Source of the DNA: Rostrohypoxylon terebratum
Taxonomy: Eukaryota; Ascomycota; Sordariomycetes; Xylariales; Hypoxylaceae
Assembly: GCA_022497145.1 (NCBI GenBank)
Contig: MU385882.1
Span: forward strand, 1-64,000
Direction of reading: 5' to 3'
Length of the DNA stretch: 64,000 nucleotides
Part shown: positions 33,437 through 44,567 of the stretch, in pieces
Position numbering within the stretch: the first letter of the stretch is position 1
How the letters are laid out: each line of letters starts with the position of its first letter
The notes under the pieces: model-generated
The model's input: only the letters and a program-made list of their open reading frames with translations
What the model was told of the DNA's origin: nothing
The model's database searches: none
Translations under genes and position numbers: made by a program

Positions 33437-36253
33437 CTTGAGCCGCGATGAAGAAATGCAGCAGTGATGCTATAGATGAATTAGTCAGACTGGACATTGA
33501 AGCCATCTGTGAAGTAGATAATGCATTATGTTTGTACATAACGCCGTGGCAATGACAAATATTCGGTAGCCTGCAAGGAAAAGCGGCACAAGGAGGATAT
33601 AGATGATAGATGCATACAGTGCATACCTAAAACTTACTAGGTATTGCATAGAGCAATGGAATCTAGAGTACCTATTCTAAGGTCTCAGGCGGGTGGGGAG
33701 AAGGGACGAAACGAGATCGGACTGGAGATCGCCTCCGTAAGGAAGTTACGGTGAAATCGGCGCCGTACTAGGTAAGAAACAGCCGTTGATGTACCTGACG
33801 ATTAAAGGTGCAGGTGGAAAGTGCACGCGATGTAAGATACTAATCACAACGTGGCTGCCCTAGGCGATCGAAATTCCTTGACTCTGACTCTGAACTGGCG
33901 AGATTCTCAATAGTTGGTAAGGACGGTTCCAAAGTCCGAAAAGATAGACAAGTTTAAGCGAGAGAGATCAAGTTGCAAGAGCAAGATCAAGCGCGAAAGG
34001 CCAATGTGCAACGCTGTTGACCGCTTCCTTCTAGAATTCTAGAAGGCGGAAAGAAATTCAATTCCAATGATTGGGATGAAAAAAGAAAAAGAAAAATCCT
34101 TATCAAAAAATGACATTCGACCGCCGAGTTTCAAGGTGAAGCTGCTGTGCACTGATTACGCGTGATCGTGTGTCTCACCACGCCTATAACAGTTAACGTC
34201 GTTGATGTTTAGAATCTAGAATCTAGATGGCGCTGTATGGCGCTGGATGCGAAGAGCTGAAAACGTTGATTTTTAGGGGTCCAGCCTGTTTTATCCAGTT
34301 TACACTTTATTGATCAGGGAGGGATCCCTGCGTTTGATTTCTCATTGATTCATAACATCTTGAAAGTGCAATACACCCCCACCAGCTTCATCTACTATAG
34401 ACATAAATTCAGACTCTATATGCATGTATGAGCTAGAGTATACTTTCTAGATGAATTTACAGAGAGGCATTTACAGCTGCAGCAAGATACATAACAGTGT
34501 AAGCACTTGAGATGCTATCTCAGACAAGACGCGTAGGCAAAGCATTAAAAAATAGTACGATTAATCTAATTAGCATTCACTACTTCGTACATGAAAACAA
34601 CATTGCTTTTGCGAGAAGACCTTTACTCCGCGGAAGTAAAAGTGCAGGGGATCGTAGAGCTAGATATTCAACAATACGGAGATATACGTTTAATGAGAAT
34701 CAAATCTGGCTCACAGGCTCACCAGATTTAGTGGGTCCGTCAATGCCTAGGCCCTAGTTAAGAAGATCTCCCATCTCACTGTGGGAATCGTAAAGATCCA
34801 ATCTTCTTCAACATCTGCAATGCATGCGAGCCGCAAGCAGCCGTAAGACCACTTGGACTTCCAGCAACATACATTTGCTCCTTTTTTCCTCCACAAACCA
34901 CACAGATAAGAGCCCAAATACATACAATATCTGAAAATCAGGAAATAAAAGCCTGACTCCGCAAGTCAAACAAAGGTCCCTATTCTGCCATCGCTGTGGA
35001 ATCAGCCGTGGTCCCCCAGATGCGCTATATGCCTCGGCAGGGTTACCGCAGTTGCAATTCGCTATGAGTACCTCAATGTCGCACAGCCACAGCGTAATGT
35101 CGTTGCATGGTAGAATCGCTCGCTATCTTCTATAGGAATTGCGGGCGAGGCCGCACAAAAACTACGATCATCTAGGTACTTAAGTCTTAGGACCTAGGTA
35201 CTTTGATGGTAGCTCCTCGGAATGAAACGGGGTCTAGGATTAAGATGGGGAAATATTACAGAAAGAGTACAGGATACTAGATCTACCTTGGTTTGTCGCG
35301 TTGACAGTCAGGACGGTTCGCAGCGCCGTGTTGTCTCATACGCAGTGTTTGCGAGCAAGTGTCCTGAATGGCCCGCCTTCAGTTTGTACGACCTACGATT
35401 CAGCGGTCAACGGGTATTCTCTTCTGACACTATAACGCTAGCCTATCTCTCTTGCATTTCTCTCAAAGTGCTATCGAGTAAGGACGTTAAGGACACTCCT
35501 ATTGGCCCTTCCTTGTGTTTCGGGGCTTGCCCAAGGCTTGCTTCTAGCCTGCCCTTTCCCACATGAGATGAATAAAACCAGATATTAACTCAAAATCTGC
35601 AGAAATATGAGCTGATAAAGCGCCTCTGGACGTGTGGGATGCTGGGATTTGGTCGGTCCAGAGCCTCCAGGGCTCAGTTGGACACCGGCCATGCGTTTGC
35701 ATGCGCCTGCGCTGTCCCGCTCCCGCTTTACTTCCCCGTTTCCATGTCAAAAGTGACAGCGGCCCAACGTACCGACATATGGATTTTCAGAATTTGAGGG
35801 TACTTTACGTACTTGTCTTTTCCTGGCCTGTGTTGCCACAGTCTGTCCTCACATTCTTGTATATCGTTGTACCCAACCAGGACCCGCCTGGTTACTCACT
35901 TACCTGGCCAGATAGGTGAGACGTCATGGTAGCGTATTTTCATATCCACTCAGCACAACTAGAATTCGGCCTCGACTTGCCCGTGTTCTTTCGGATGCTT
36001 CCCAGGGGGTTGTGTAATTCCTGTCAGCTCACCTATGGAAATGCCAATGATATAGGATTACCCACGTCGAGTGGCTAGCTCCCGAGACAAAGTCCCTCCC
36101 GCTTGACAATATATAATATCTCAGGAGTTCCCAGCCGATTTATCTCGACCATTTTATTACTCCCAGACATCCAATACATCTTAACAGACATCCCCACTAC
36201 ATGTCTTTCCATTCCGTCGTGCTCCCGTGACACGCTCAGAGCCAACCAACATC
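33437..36253. other. Intergenic, no gene seen
   Basis: About 2.8 kb without a supported gene. It has small direct repeats such as AGAATCT and GGCGCTG around 34212-34248. Open frames at 34512-34757 and 35222-35566 lack recognisable features. The distal part serves as the LrgA/LrgB-like gene promoter. Confidence 0.45.
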
Positions 36254-37989
36254 ATGATCTCCCCTATCCGGCAGCTGTGCCAGAGCCTCCAGGCACCGGC
36301 AGCGACGAAAAGGTTCCGAGATGCCGGGATTGGAATTGCGTTCATCGTTCTGAACCAATTCCTTGTCGTGCCATTCCAGATCCTGCTCAACCTACATTCT
36401 TTTAGCGTCCCGGCTTCCGTTCTAGTCATGATCCTTTTCTGGGTCCTCATGGTTATCGCGAACTACTTCCACGGAAGTACTGCACGATTATACACCAAGC
36501 ATTTACGCGGACCAACTGATTTCCTTGGTCGCCACATGTCTTTTGGATTTGTGACATCGTTTATAATGCTTAATAAAGAACATACGACGAGCGCTATAGA
36601 GGCCGGTAGGATTGCAGGCGCCTTCCGTAAGCCATAGAAGAAATATTTCTACTATATGAAATGTCACTGACCAAAAAGCCAGTTGTAACCACCATAATAA
36701 GTTACATCGGAGGCTACTTCATCCCGGCCGGATGTTTTAGGCTCGAGCAACGATTCCGCGGTCGACGAACGAAGGTGTACGACCTAGAGAGTAACAAAAC
36801 ATGGCCTAGCCCTGCCCCGACGTTACTGACGCCGCCGTCGGAAGGATCTCCAAGACCCTTATCCCAATTGTCTCGGATAAGCGTGGCTACCAAGAAAAAT
36901 GGCTCTGCTGAGTCAACCAAGCTGACAGAAAACGGCACAACCTCGCAATTCATAGATCAATTCGTCCGCACGGCCCCCATCTGGATCTCCCTCTTTCTCC
37001 TCATCGTAGTTGGAATTCCCGTATCGCTTGCAACTCACTACGATACGCCGTTTGAGGCCCTGCTATTTATACTATTCTGGACTTTGGCCGTCCAGCTCCA
37101 AAGATCCTTGAGGGCGTCAAACAGCCTCCTGCGATTCCCACGATTGAGGTCAACCGTTGTCATTTTCGCGAATCCGATCATAGTTACCTTCGCACTTGGG
37201 TCTGCTTATCTTTGGACCAAAGCAGCATGCGCTAAACAGACCATCTTCGTAGTTATCTCCCAATTTCACAGACATGCCACCCTGGCGGAAGGTATCGAAG
37301 CCATCGGGAAGGGGGGTAACCTGACAAGCAACATCGGAGCCGGTGACCTTTCCGGTCCGGTTTTGGACGCCGGCATCGTCTGCCTGGGCTTCAAGATGTT
37401 CGAATATCGAAGAGAGCTATGGGAAAGCTTCGTCACGGTGTTTACCACCTGCCTCGTACTCGCCATAGGCAACATCTTCCTCAGCGTCCTCATCGCCCAC
37501 GCAATCGGGTTGAAACCTACCGACGCTCTCTCTTTCGCCGCGCGATCCATCACCATCGCCCTCGGGGTTCCCGCGGTCGAAAACCTCGGCGGCAGCACCA
37601 CGCTCATGAGCGCGATGGTCATCTTCGGCGGCATCTTCTACCAGATGGCCGGTGACTGGGTCCTGTGCCTCATGAACATCCAAGACAAGGCCGCCCCGCC
37701 GAAATCGGTCCACGGCAGCGAGCGCGACGTGAAGAAGAAAGGGTTCTCGGTGGAATGCAAGGAGATCCGATCACGGAAGAAAAGTGCCGGCGCGGAAAAC
37801 GCCGTCGTCGCGGCCGGGGTGGCGATCGGTATCAACGCGGCGGCTATGGGTACATCGCACCTGATCGAGCGAGACTCGAAGGCCACCGCGTATTCCGCGC
37901 TGTCGATGACGTTGTTTGGGGTCATCACCGTGGCGCTTACGGCCATACCTGTCGTATGCGAAGCCGTGGTTTCTCTCACGAAGCTATGA
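36254..37989 (+). CDS. LrgA/LrgB (CidA/CidB) fusion membrane protein, PLGG1-like
   Basis: Two exons, 36254-36626 and 36683-37989, separated by a 56-nt intron, give 559 residues. The N-terminal half is an LrgA/CidA-like set of helices (AGIGIAFIVLNQFLVVPFQ..), then a soluble Ser/Pro-rich loop. The C-terminal half is LrgB/CidB-like, with GPVLDAGIVCLGFKMFEYRREL and AARSITIALGVPAVENLGG in the places where LrgB proteins carry LGPATVALA and APKS(V/I)T..IA.....GG. The plant homolog PLGG1 is a plastid glycolate/glycerate exporter, and bacterial relatives carry small organic acids. The fungal role and membrane are not established; a C-terminal pair of helices follows the LrgB part. Confidence 0.8.
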
Positions 37990-39119
37990 GAGGCCGGGAA
38001 AAATGGGTTGGGAGCTTTGGTTTTGGTTGGCTACGAGGATGATTGAGAGACAAAAAGTCCGCACGCTGCATGAGCGCTTCCGGGAAAGCGAATGATACCA
38101 CCGCATGTATTGGAGACAGGTAGGAATAGCGATATCGTAGGGACAATTTTTGTCTCGGCTAAATTTATGAACATATCTGTCAATTTGTCTCATCGTCCAC
38201 TTTATCAGCCCATTGAAATGTGATGCCGTGACCAGCATTGCGCCAAATATCGTCGTGGTCGTTGAGCTGGTTTTTTTCGACTATCGTAAGATGGGATGGT
38301 GGTCCTACTGTATTCTGTAACCGAGACAGGAGGCATTCGGACTGTATGACAGACACCATCGTGGAATCGGTATTTGGTTGCTCGACCGTGATTGAGGATG
38401 TGGCAGACAAATCCCCATGCACCATATTGCCCATTTCGCGCGGCACACATACATTACTTGCTGACTCTCGAGACAGACGTTGTACGATGCACCTTACCTC
38501 GCACCAAAGGCTACCCAGCAGCGTGTCCGTCTATCTCACCAAGGGTCTAGAGCCTGGCACCACGGAAGGAAATAAACAACGCATGGACGGTTACTTCGCT
38601 TCATGGTCAATTTTCCTCTTCCGATACGAAGTAGTCATTGACATATGGGATATCACAGCCAACATCGCGATGTTGAAAATCCCGTATTTCCTCGTGGAAA
38701 CCTGCATGGATCTAGTCTCACATGATCAATTATGTCAAGGCGTTTTGGGCTGTACCACAACAAGAAAATGAATGGGTGAGAATTATCGTCAGAGGAAACT
38801 CGTGTAACTGAACTGGGTGGGGGTTGTGAGGAGGTATGCTTACGACAGCGGTTAGAAAAGGAGCTGAATTATCTTATGTATAATCAGCGCGAATAAACAC
38901 TCGAGGTTACTCAGATCTCAGGTAGGTTCTCAGTAGATGGGATCTGCAAGGCCTTTATATTCATGAAGAGAGAAACTTGGAAATCAAATTTCTCTATGCT
39001 ATTCCGAATAACGGGAATGGTCCATAGTTTCGTCAACACGATGCTTTTTTTTTCTTTCTCTATTATGAAAATAGCCAGTGCTGAATATTGATCCTCCTTT
39101 GCTTAGCGTATGATAGGAT
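37990..39119. other. Intergenic, only doubtful open frames
   Basis: About 1.1 kb. A plus-strand open frame (38238-38771) and overlapping minus-strand frames (38180-38450) exist, but none has a good start, a domain or intron support. Treated as non-coding. Confidence 0.4.
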
Positions 39120-39768
39120 CTACACAATTCTCTCGATCAAGTGTAATCCGCTCGCTGTTTCCACCACGCCACTCATCTGGCCTGGCTGGAGTGCGAAAGC
39201 GGCCTCCTCGAATTCCTTCTGCATATCCCCCTTGCCGAAATAGCCAAGGTCACCTCGTTTTCTAGCCGAGCTGCAGTCGCTCTCGCTCATAGCGAGTTCG
39301 CCGAGGGATACGGAACCGCTCTTGATCTTCTGCTCATGGGCCTTGATAATGGCCATGGCTTCTTCCTTAGTCCGAGTGATCTCGCTCTCACGCCAACTCG
39401 CGGGCCGTCGACTATCGCGGTGCTTCACCAACAGGTGAGCTGCGCGGATCTTGCCCTCGGGCTTGCCGGCAGAGGGGATCTGGGATGTGGCAGAGTGGTT
39501 GGTGGCCATGTATTTCTTCAGCTTCTCGGTGTCGGTACCAGCTGGAGGCTCCCAACGCGAGACCTTATCAATTGCGTTGAAGTAGTATGGGAGGTTCTTA
39601 GAGTTGCTGTGACGCACTTCCCAGTTAGGCGGCAATCCGGATTCAGTATCCTAATGGAAGCTATTATTAGTGATCCTGTTGATAAGACGATGATGAATGG
39701 GTCCGGGATATTTGTGGTGCCGATCACTTTAAACTAGCGATGGGCGAGTTTAGGGACGAACTCACCAT
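39120..39768 (-). CDS. ESS1: Pin1/Ess1-type peptidyl-prolyl isomerase (WW + parvulin)
   Basis: Isomerises phospho-Ser/Thr-Pro bonds, for example in the RNA polymerase II CTD. The coding part of exon 1 is the ATG alone (39766-39768); a 115-nt intron follows, then exon 39120-39650, giving 177 residues. The WW domain spans LPPNWEVRHSN to SRWEPP, with YYF and the second Trp. The parvulin domain has the phosphate-binding basic cluster (VKHRDSRRP), the active-site Cys in SESDCSSARKRGDLGYF, the PGQMSGVVET segment and the GLHLIERI C-terminus. Length and layout match fungal Ess1/Ssp1. The start is chosen because the ATG sits exactly before a GTGAGT donor and gives M-DTESGLPP, the usual N-terminus. Confidence 0.92.
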
Positions 39769-40842
39769 CTTGGGCTAGATATACAACTACGATGCTAAGA
39801 ATAGGCGACTAATATATTTCACTATTCAGTATTCAGCCCTTACACAAGGCTGCTGTAGCAACAAATTACGTGTTGCTGCGATAGCTGAACTACCTAGGAC
39901 CTAGGTAGATGGTCTCAAAGAGTGAACGGATTGTTTATCGCAAAGAAGCTTGACAAGCCTCCAAGCAAACCCGCAAGTTGTTGGAATTGATGATGATTGA
40001 ATATAGGAGTTTGAGGGATCAATCAGCTTGATTGCGTGGGAGTATAGTGGGTAGGAAAAGCGAATGGTTCTGTGGCGTGGTTGATGGTAATTATTGTTGT
40101 TTATGACGATGATGCAAGTTAGTAAAGTTTTAGTTGCTGGGGATTTAAGAATTAGGAATTGGATCGAATGCCTGGTGTGGATACAGTGTGGGTACCGTAC
40201 CTGACCAAGCTAGGCAAGAGCGATCACGAGGATGCACTGAGTTGAGCGGGGCAACCTGACCACCAACCAGGGTGAAACGCGGGGTGATTACGTGATTAAG
40301 TAAGTAAAAAAATATGTATTTTGTACGAAACACAAGAGCTGACAACTGGCAGCAAGTGTGAGGTCGTGCAAAAAGCAACTTCTTCTAGGTATTTTTCGGT
40401 AGGCACGCCGCACAGTCACAAGTACGGTACAGCAGACGCTAAGAACGGGACTGACCAAAGCTAAGCCCAAAAACACACCAAACCTAAAATGACCTAGTCA
40501 CCTAGTCTAAACCTTTCCATCTTTCCATCTTTCATTCAATGTCAATGTTCTTCACTGCCAACACATACATTCATAAAACATCAACTCACAAACCTCACAT
40601 AACCTTTGATTCTCTCCCTCTTCTTTTCATCAACACAACTGCCTTGGGAAATCAACGCAACAATCTCGACTTCTCCCAACACTCCAAACTACATCATTAG
40701 TGAAACCAGGAAAGCAAATCCTTACTGGTCTGACTAATCTCCCTAAACACCTACACTTTTGTGGTTGCCCTCGATCGCCTTATCCGACAACCTTGTGATC
40801 AATAAGACTAAGGAAACTACCTAGGGACGCTACATCAACAAA
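39769..40842. other. Divergent promoter region of Pin1 and RPB9
   Basis: About 1.1 kb between the head-to-head Pin1 and RPB9 genes. The RPB9-proximal part (40500-40840) is C/T-rich with CTTTCCAT repeats at 40514-40533, as is common for fungal leaders. No gene seen. Confidence 0.5.
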
Positions 40843-42008
40843 ATGTCCTCCCCGGCACCTAGCAACGAGGGTGATTCCCCTAAGAACAACCAGGAGCAAA
40901 TCACATTCCGCTTCTGCTCAGAGTGTTCCAACATGTTGTACCCCAAGGAGGACGAAGACGCGCACAAACTCCAATTCACGTGCCGAACATGTCAGTACAC
41001 CGAGGAAGCCACCTCCTCTTGCGTCTTCCGCAACGTTATGAACAACGCGGTGGGCGAGACTGCGGGAGTGACCCAGGATGTCGGATCGGATCCTACGGTT
41101 CGTAGTGATATTTCCTCTTACCAGTCCCTCCCTGCCACTTCCACCTCTACTACAGCCCTCCCCCTTGACGAGACCAATTTGGCTATCTGTCTGAGATGTG
41201 GCGTGACTCTCCTCCATTGCCAATCCTGCCAAGAGCCTGCAACAGTTCCGGAGTATAATCAATTCATCGCCGACCATCCAGAATTCGGATATAAGAGATC
41301 CCTCAAGCTTATTGAACTTGCAAATATCTGGAACTACCTAGATGCTGAGGAACAAGCAAAATACACCGATAAATTCGTTTCTGCTGGATTACCCAACATC
41401 CCCAAGTCTTCTTCAGCAGATGATCTCGCTTCTTACTTTCATATGCATCAGCCTTTTGGTGCCTACGGCGGACCTTCCGATGCAGATCCCCCCGAGGCAT
41501 ACGAAGATCCGGATGACAATGACGTATGCATATTCGACTGAGAGTGTGCTTCTCCATTTCACTCATCATGATGTTGTTACACATTCTCGGGCATACCGGA
41601 AGTCTTGGAGAGGGGAAAAGAATTGAATTTGACGAGTCCAATTACGAATTCTCCTTGATTGAATCGCATCGCGATCAGACAGATAGCCTTGGAACGGAAT
41701 ATGCACAATGACTCAACAGAACTTCATCACGGGGCATCTAGCTTTGGGGGACATGCTTTGTGTCTACTCTCTTGCTAAGCTTGGTGCTGACTTGTGTTCC
41801 CGTCGTTTAGCTTCCTCGATCAAACGTGGCTTGTCCTGTGTGCCAACACGCCGAAGCCGTATTCTTTCAATCCCAGCAACGAAGCGCCGAGACTGGAATG
41901 GTGAGCAGTCCCTTTTTTTGTCTGGCCTGTCTTGGTGATGGCTTTTCTAACAAATCTGGGCAGAAATTATTCTACGTGTGCTGCGGATGTGGTCATATCT
42001 TCCAGTGA
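40843..42008 (+). CDS. RPB9: RNA polymerase II subunit RPB9
   Basis: Small zinc-ribbon subunit at the jaw of RNA polymerase II, needed for start-site choice, fidelity and TFIIS response. Exons 40843-41097, 41811-41900 and 41964-42008 give 129 residues. The N-terminal ribbon has FRFCSECSNMLYP and FTCRTCQY; the linker carries GETAGVTQDVGSDPT. The C-terminal ribbon is split by an intron: LPRSNVACPVCQHAEAVFFQ, then KLFYVCCGCGHIFQ. The first intron is 713 nt (41098-41810) with a GTTCGT donor, unusually long for this genome, and contains a long open frame continuous with exon 1 (separate entry). The spliced protein is the expected essential product. Confidence 0.9.
41098..41541 (+). other. Intronic ORF continuous with RPB9 exon 1 (alternative terminal exon?)
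   Basis: If the first RPB9 donor is ignored, translation continues in frame for 147 more codons to a stop at 41539-41541, giving a 232-residue protein that begins with the RPB9 N-terminal ribbon. The extension is protein-like: two CxxC pairs (CLRCGV..HCQSC), a helical block (FIADHPEFGYKR then LANIWNYLDAEEQAKY) faintly like an HMG box, and an acidic Asp/Pro-rich end. Codon usage is ordinary for the window. The extension has no early in-frame ATG of its own, so it would need the RPB9 start or a separate upstream exon. It could be an alternative last exon, a nested gene or a chance frame. Confidence 0.5.
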
Positions 42009-42599
42009 TCAGGTTTTTATCGCATGCCCGTTGCGAGGATCAGGTAACGGGGACTTATGCAGGGTCTTTTGATGCGACCATTGGGGTCACGGAGTTGGCG
42101 TTTTAGAGCAGAGCAGATCTGGCAATAGTTCCTCAAAATACCAACGTCGCAAGGGACTGCATGTTTTCATATCAGGGGACACCGACATAATAAATACATT
42201 CTCATTCGCATTACCAAGTTTCACATTCATACGTGATACCTAATCCATGCACCATTCAATCCACTAACGCAACTAGAACGGGATTTGTAGCACGAGTACG
42301 AAGTAGGGACCGTTAACGATGTAGCGTGATACTTAGGTAGGGACTTGGTACGCTCAACTGCGGAGGTGATCTGCGAATCTGAATACCGCGTACAGATGCC
42401 TAGATGAGCTGACCGTTAGGTCTTGCCGATATGCTTTCGTCTGCTCTATGTAATGTAACGTAGTAACACCCGTTCAGTTAATCACCCATGCTAGATTGTA
42501 GTGTTCTCCATTTGCAGGTAGTGGGTTTATGTTTCTCCGTCCGTTCATGATGTTATTCATACTCATATCACCTGGGTATATTTCCTCTCGCAATGTCTT
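42009..42599. other. Convergent intergenic region, no gene seen
   Basis: About 0.6 kb between RPB9 and the uL14m gene, holding both 3' ends. Nothing else seen. Confidence 0.5.
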
Positions 42600-43154
42600 T
42601 TATACATGAGATGGTGCCATACTCAAGATCTTGCTCCATCCACGTCTCCTCAGCTCAGCTCCCACCACACCGTTCACACGGGTACCAACCGGGTCTCCGG
42701 CCTTGTTGATGAGAACACAGGCGTTATCGTCGAAGCGGACAACACTGCCGTCGGGGCGCTGAACCTGCTTTCTAGTGCGAACAATAATAGCATGTCGGAT
42801 ATCACCTCGCTTCACCTTGTTGGATGCTGAAGCAGCACCCATACCGGCATCGCTAGATCCTCGTTGCTTCTGGACAATAGCCACTATCCTGTCTCCTGTG
42901 AGAGTCCTGGTTTAGTGATTGACCGTGTACGAGAAGACGGTTCGATCGATCGAGGATATGTAAAGCTAGCAAAGCCTAAACGTACCGATAGTGGCGTGTC
43001 TCTTCTGGCCGATAACAAGGGCGCACTCGACTAAGGCGGCACCGGAGTTGTCGATGCAATTAAGCATCGTCTAGAAAGTTTCGCATTGCGGTTAACAAAC
43101 GAGACATATCGAAGCGCATCTTGATGATTGCCTCCGTACCTTAAGCTGAATCAT
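42600..43154 (-). CDS. MRPL38: Mitochondrial large-subunit ribosomal protein uL14m
   Basis: Three exons, 43140-43154 (only five codons, MIQLK), 42986-43070 and 42600-42895, give 131 residues. The sequence follows the uL14 fold: MLNCIDNSGAALVECALVIG, then DRIVAIVQKQRG, KVKRGDIRHAIIVRTRK, GSVVRFDDNACVLINKAGDPVGTRVNGVV and a C-terminal RRRGWSKILSMA. It is the bacterial/mitochondrial type rather than the cytosolic L23 type, judging by length and the RTRK..RPDGS..RFDDNA block. It binds 23S-like rRNA near the factor-binding region. It is called MRPL38 in yeast nomenclature. Confidence 0.93.
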
Positions 43155-44567
43155 CTTGGCCGGTATATACCCTTAAGGCAGCGTACCAATCGCAGCAAAT
43201 GCGATGCGACAATGTAAGAAAGAAGTGACGACAATGGTTGGTAGACTTATTTGAGGTTAAAAATTCGAGCCTCTTTGGAAAATCGTTTAAGGCTGAGGTG
43301 TAAAATGTGTTTTGATTGGTTCGAGGTTCCGAGTCCCTGAGCCTGGATCCGGTTAGCGGATATCAGTGGTCTGGCAAATGCATGGCCCCCGGCTCCAACA
43401 TTCTCAAATCTGGCTAGGATCTCCAGTAAGACTACGTACACACATACCTTATGTAATGAAATGTTCAAGGGCAGGGCTGTCAGGACTGTCAGGAACCTCC
43501 AATTGTGGCTGGCGAAGAAGGTACCTTCGTGCGTCGCAGTTGCGTTGATACAGTACCTGAATGCCTACCTTGTTATTCTTAGCCCCAGACGGCAAACGGC
43601 TCCAGGCTCAATTTAGATAGTGGCTCAGCTGTTTTTCTCTTTCCCTCTTTTCCCCCCTGGTGTTCCCTCCCGAATTGATCGACTCATTGCATCAGAAGGA
43701 CCCACTTCTAACATCTGGTTGACCTGCCACCCTCTTTTTTTCCACTTTTTCGCACTTCCAAGCTTTCACCTGGACCTGGACACCTTTTGCGCCCATTCGC
43801 AAGGGGTCGGCTCATTCACCCACATTTGTTCGAGGTTTGTTCGGACTCATGTTAATATGGGTTTAGCACGACTGGAATTGCGTTTCTATTTCTCATTTTG
43901 TTTCTAGGTCGGTTTTCACAGGTAGAACGGTTCCAATTGATATTGTCCGACGTTCATAATCCCATCACATCTTTCTTTTCTTCATTATCAATGTCCAATA
44001 TCAACCGCCGTGCCATGACGTTCTTTTAGTATCAATGGGCATTGTCACAATCAAAGGGCACATCAATATATTCCCTTCTTTTTCACCCTAGTCACACTTC
44101 TCTCATTCGTCTTCTCTACTTCAAACTCCGCATGAAGACCATATATATTTTACAACCGGACATCCTCATCCAGTCAGCTTATGACAGCAACCTTTAATAA
44201 AGTCACAGATAAGCGTTTATGCGCTTGCGCTTGGAGGGATCTTTTGTTAAGCTCAACTCCGCCTCTCCGCCTCTCCGCCTCTCCTCCCGTTGCATTTCAG
44301 CCCTACTTGGAGTCCACGTTTTTGCCAACCGGTGTCACCGCTTGACCTGATTTGCATCTTACCTGCATACAAGAGTTGGCAGTTGGCCATTTTGGGACCG
44401 CATTGGAGTCGTTGGACGATTTAAATAACAACCACGCCCAAATCAATAGGTAGTCGCAACCTGGTTCCCCAAATTTCCCAACGTCACCTCCCTTGGTTTC
44501 TTGGTCTCATCCACATCAGCGTCTACCAACTCTCACTCGGCACAGCTGGCCGACGCTGCATATCGCG
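43155..44567. other. Divergent intergenic region between uL14m and Set9 genes
   Basis: About 1.4 kb, pyrimidine-rich toward the Set9 start. It has an 8-bp tandem repeat (see 44257-44284). An open frame at 43620-43907 is T-rich and not convincing. Confidence 0.45.
44257..44284. repeat. Short tandem repeat, unit GCCTCTCC
   Basis: About three perfect copies of an 8-bp unit (GCCTCTCC) in the leader region of the Set9 gene. Confidence 0.7.

Noticed and set aside
35222..35566. 115-codon plus-strand open frame
   Set aside because: Low-complexity mixture without a domain, promoter logic or intron support.
38238..38771. 178-codon plus-strand open frame
   Set aside because: It begins with a non-ATG codon; the first ATG is far inside, there is no domain or signal, and overlapping minus-strand frames look equally good.
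43620..43907. Phe-rich 95-codon open frame
   Set aside because: It arises from the T/C-rich leader of the Set9 gene and has no good start codon.
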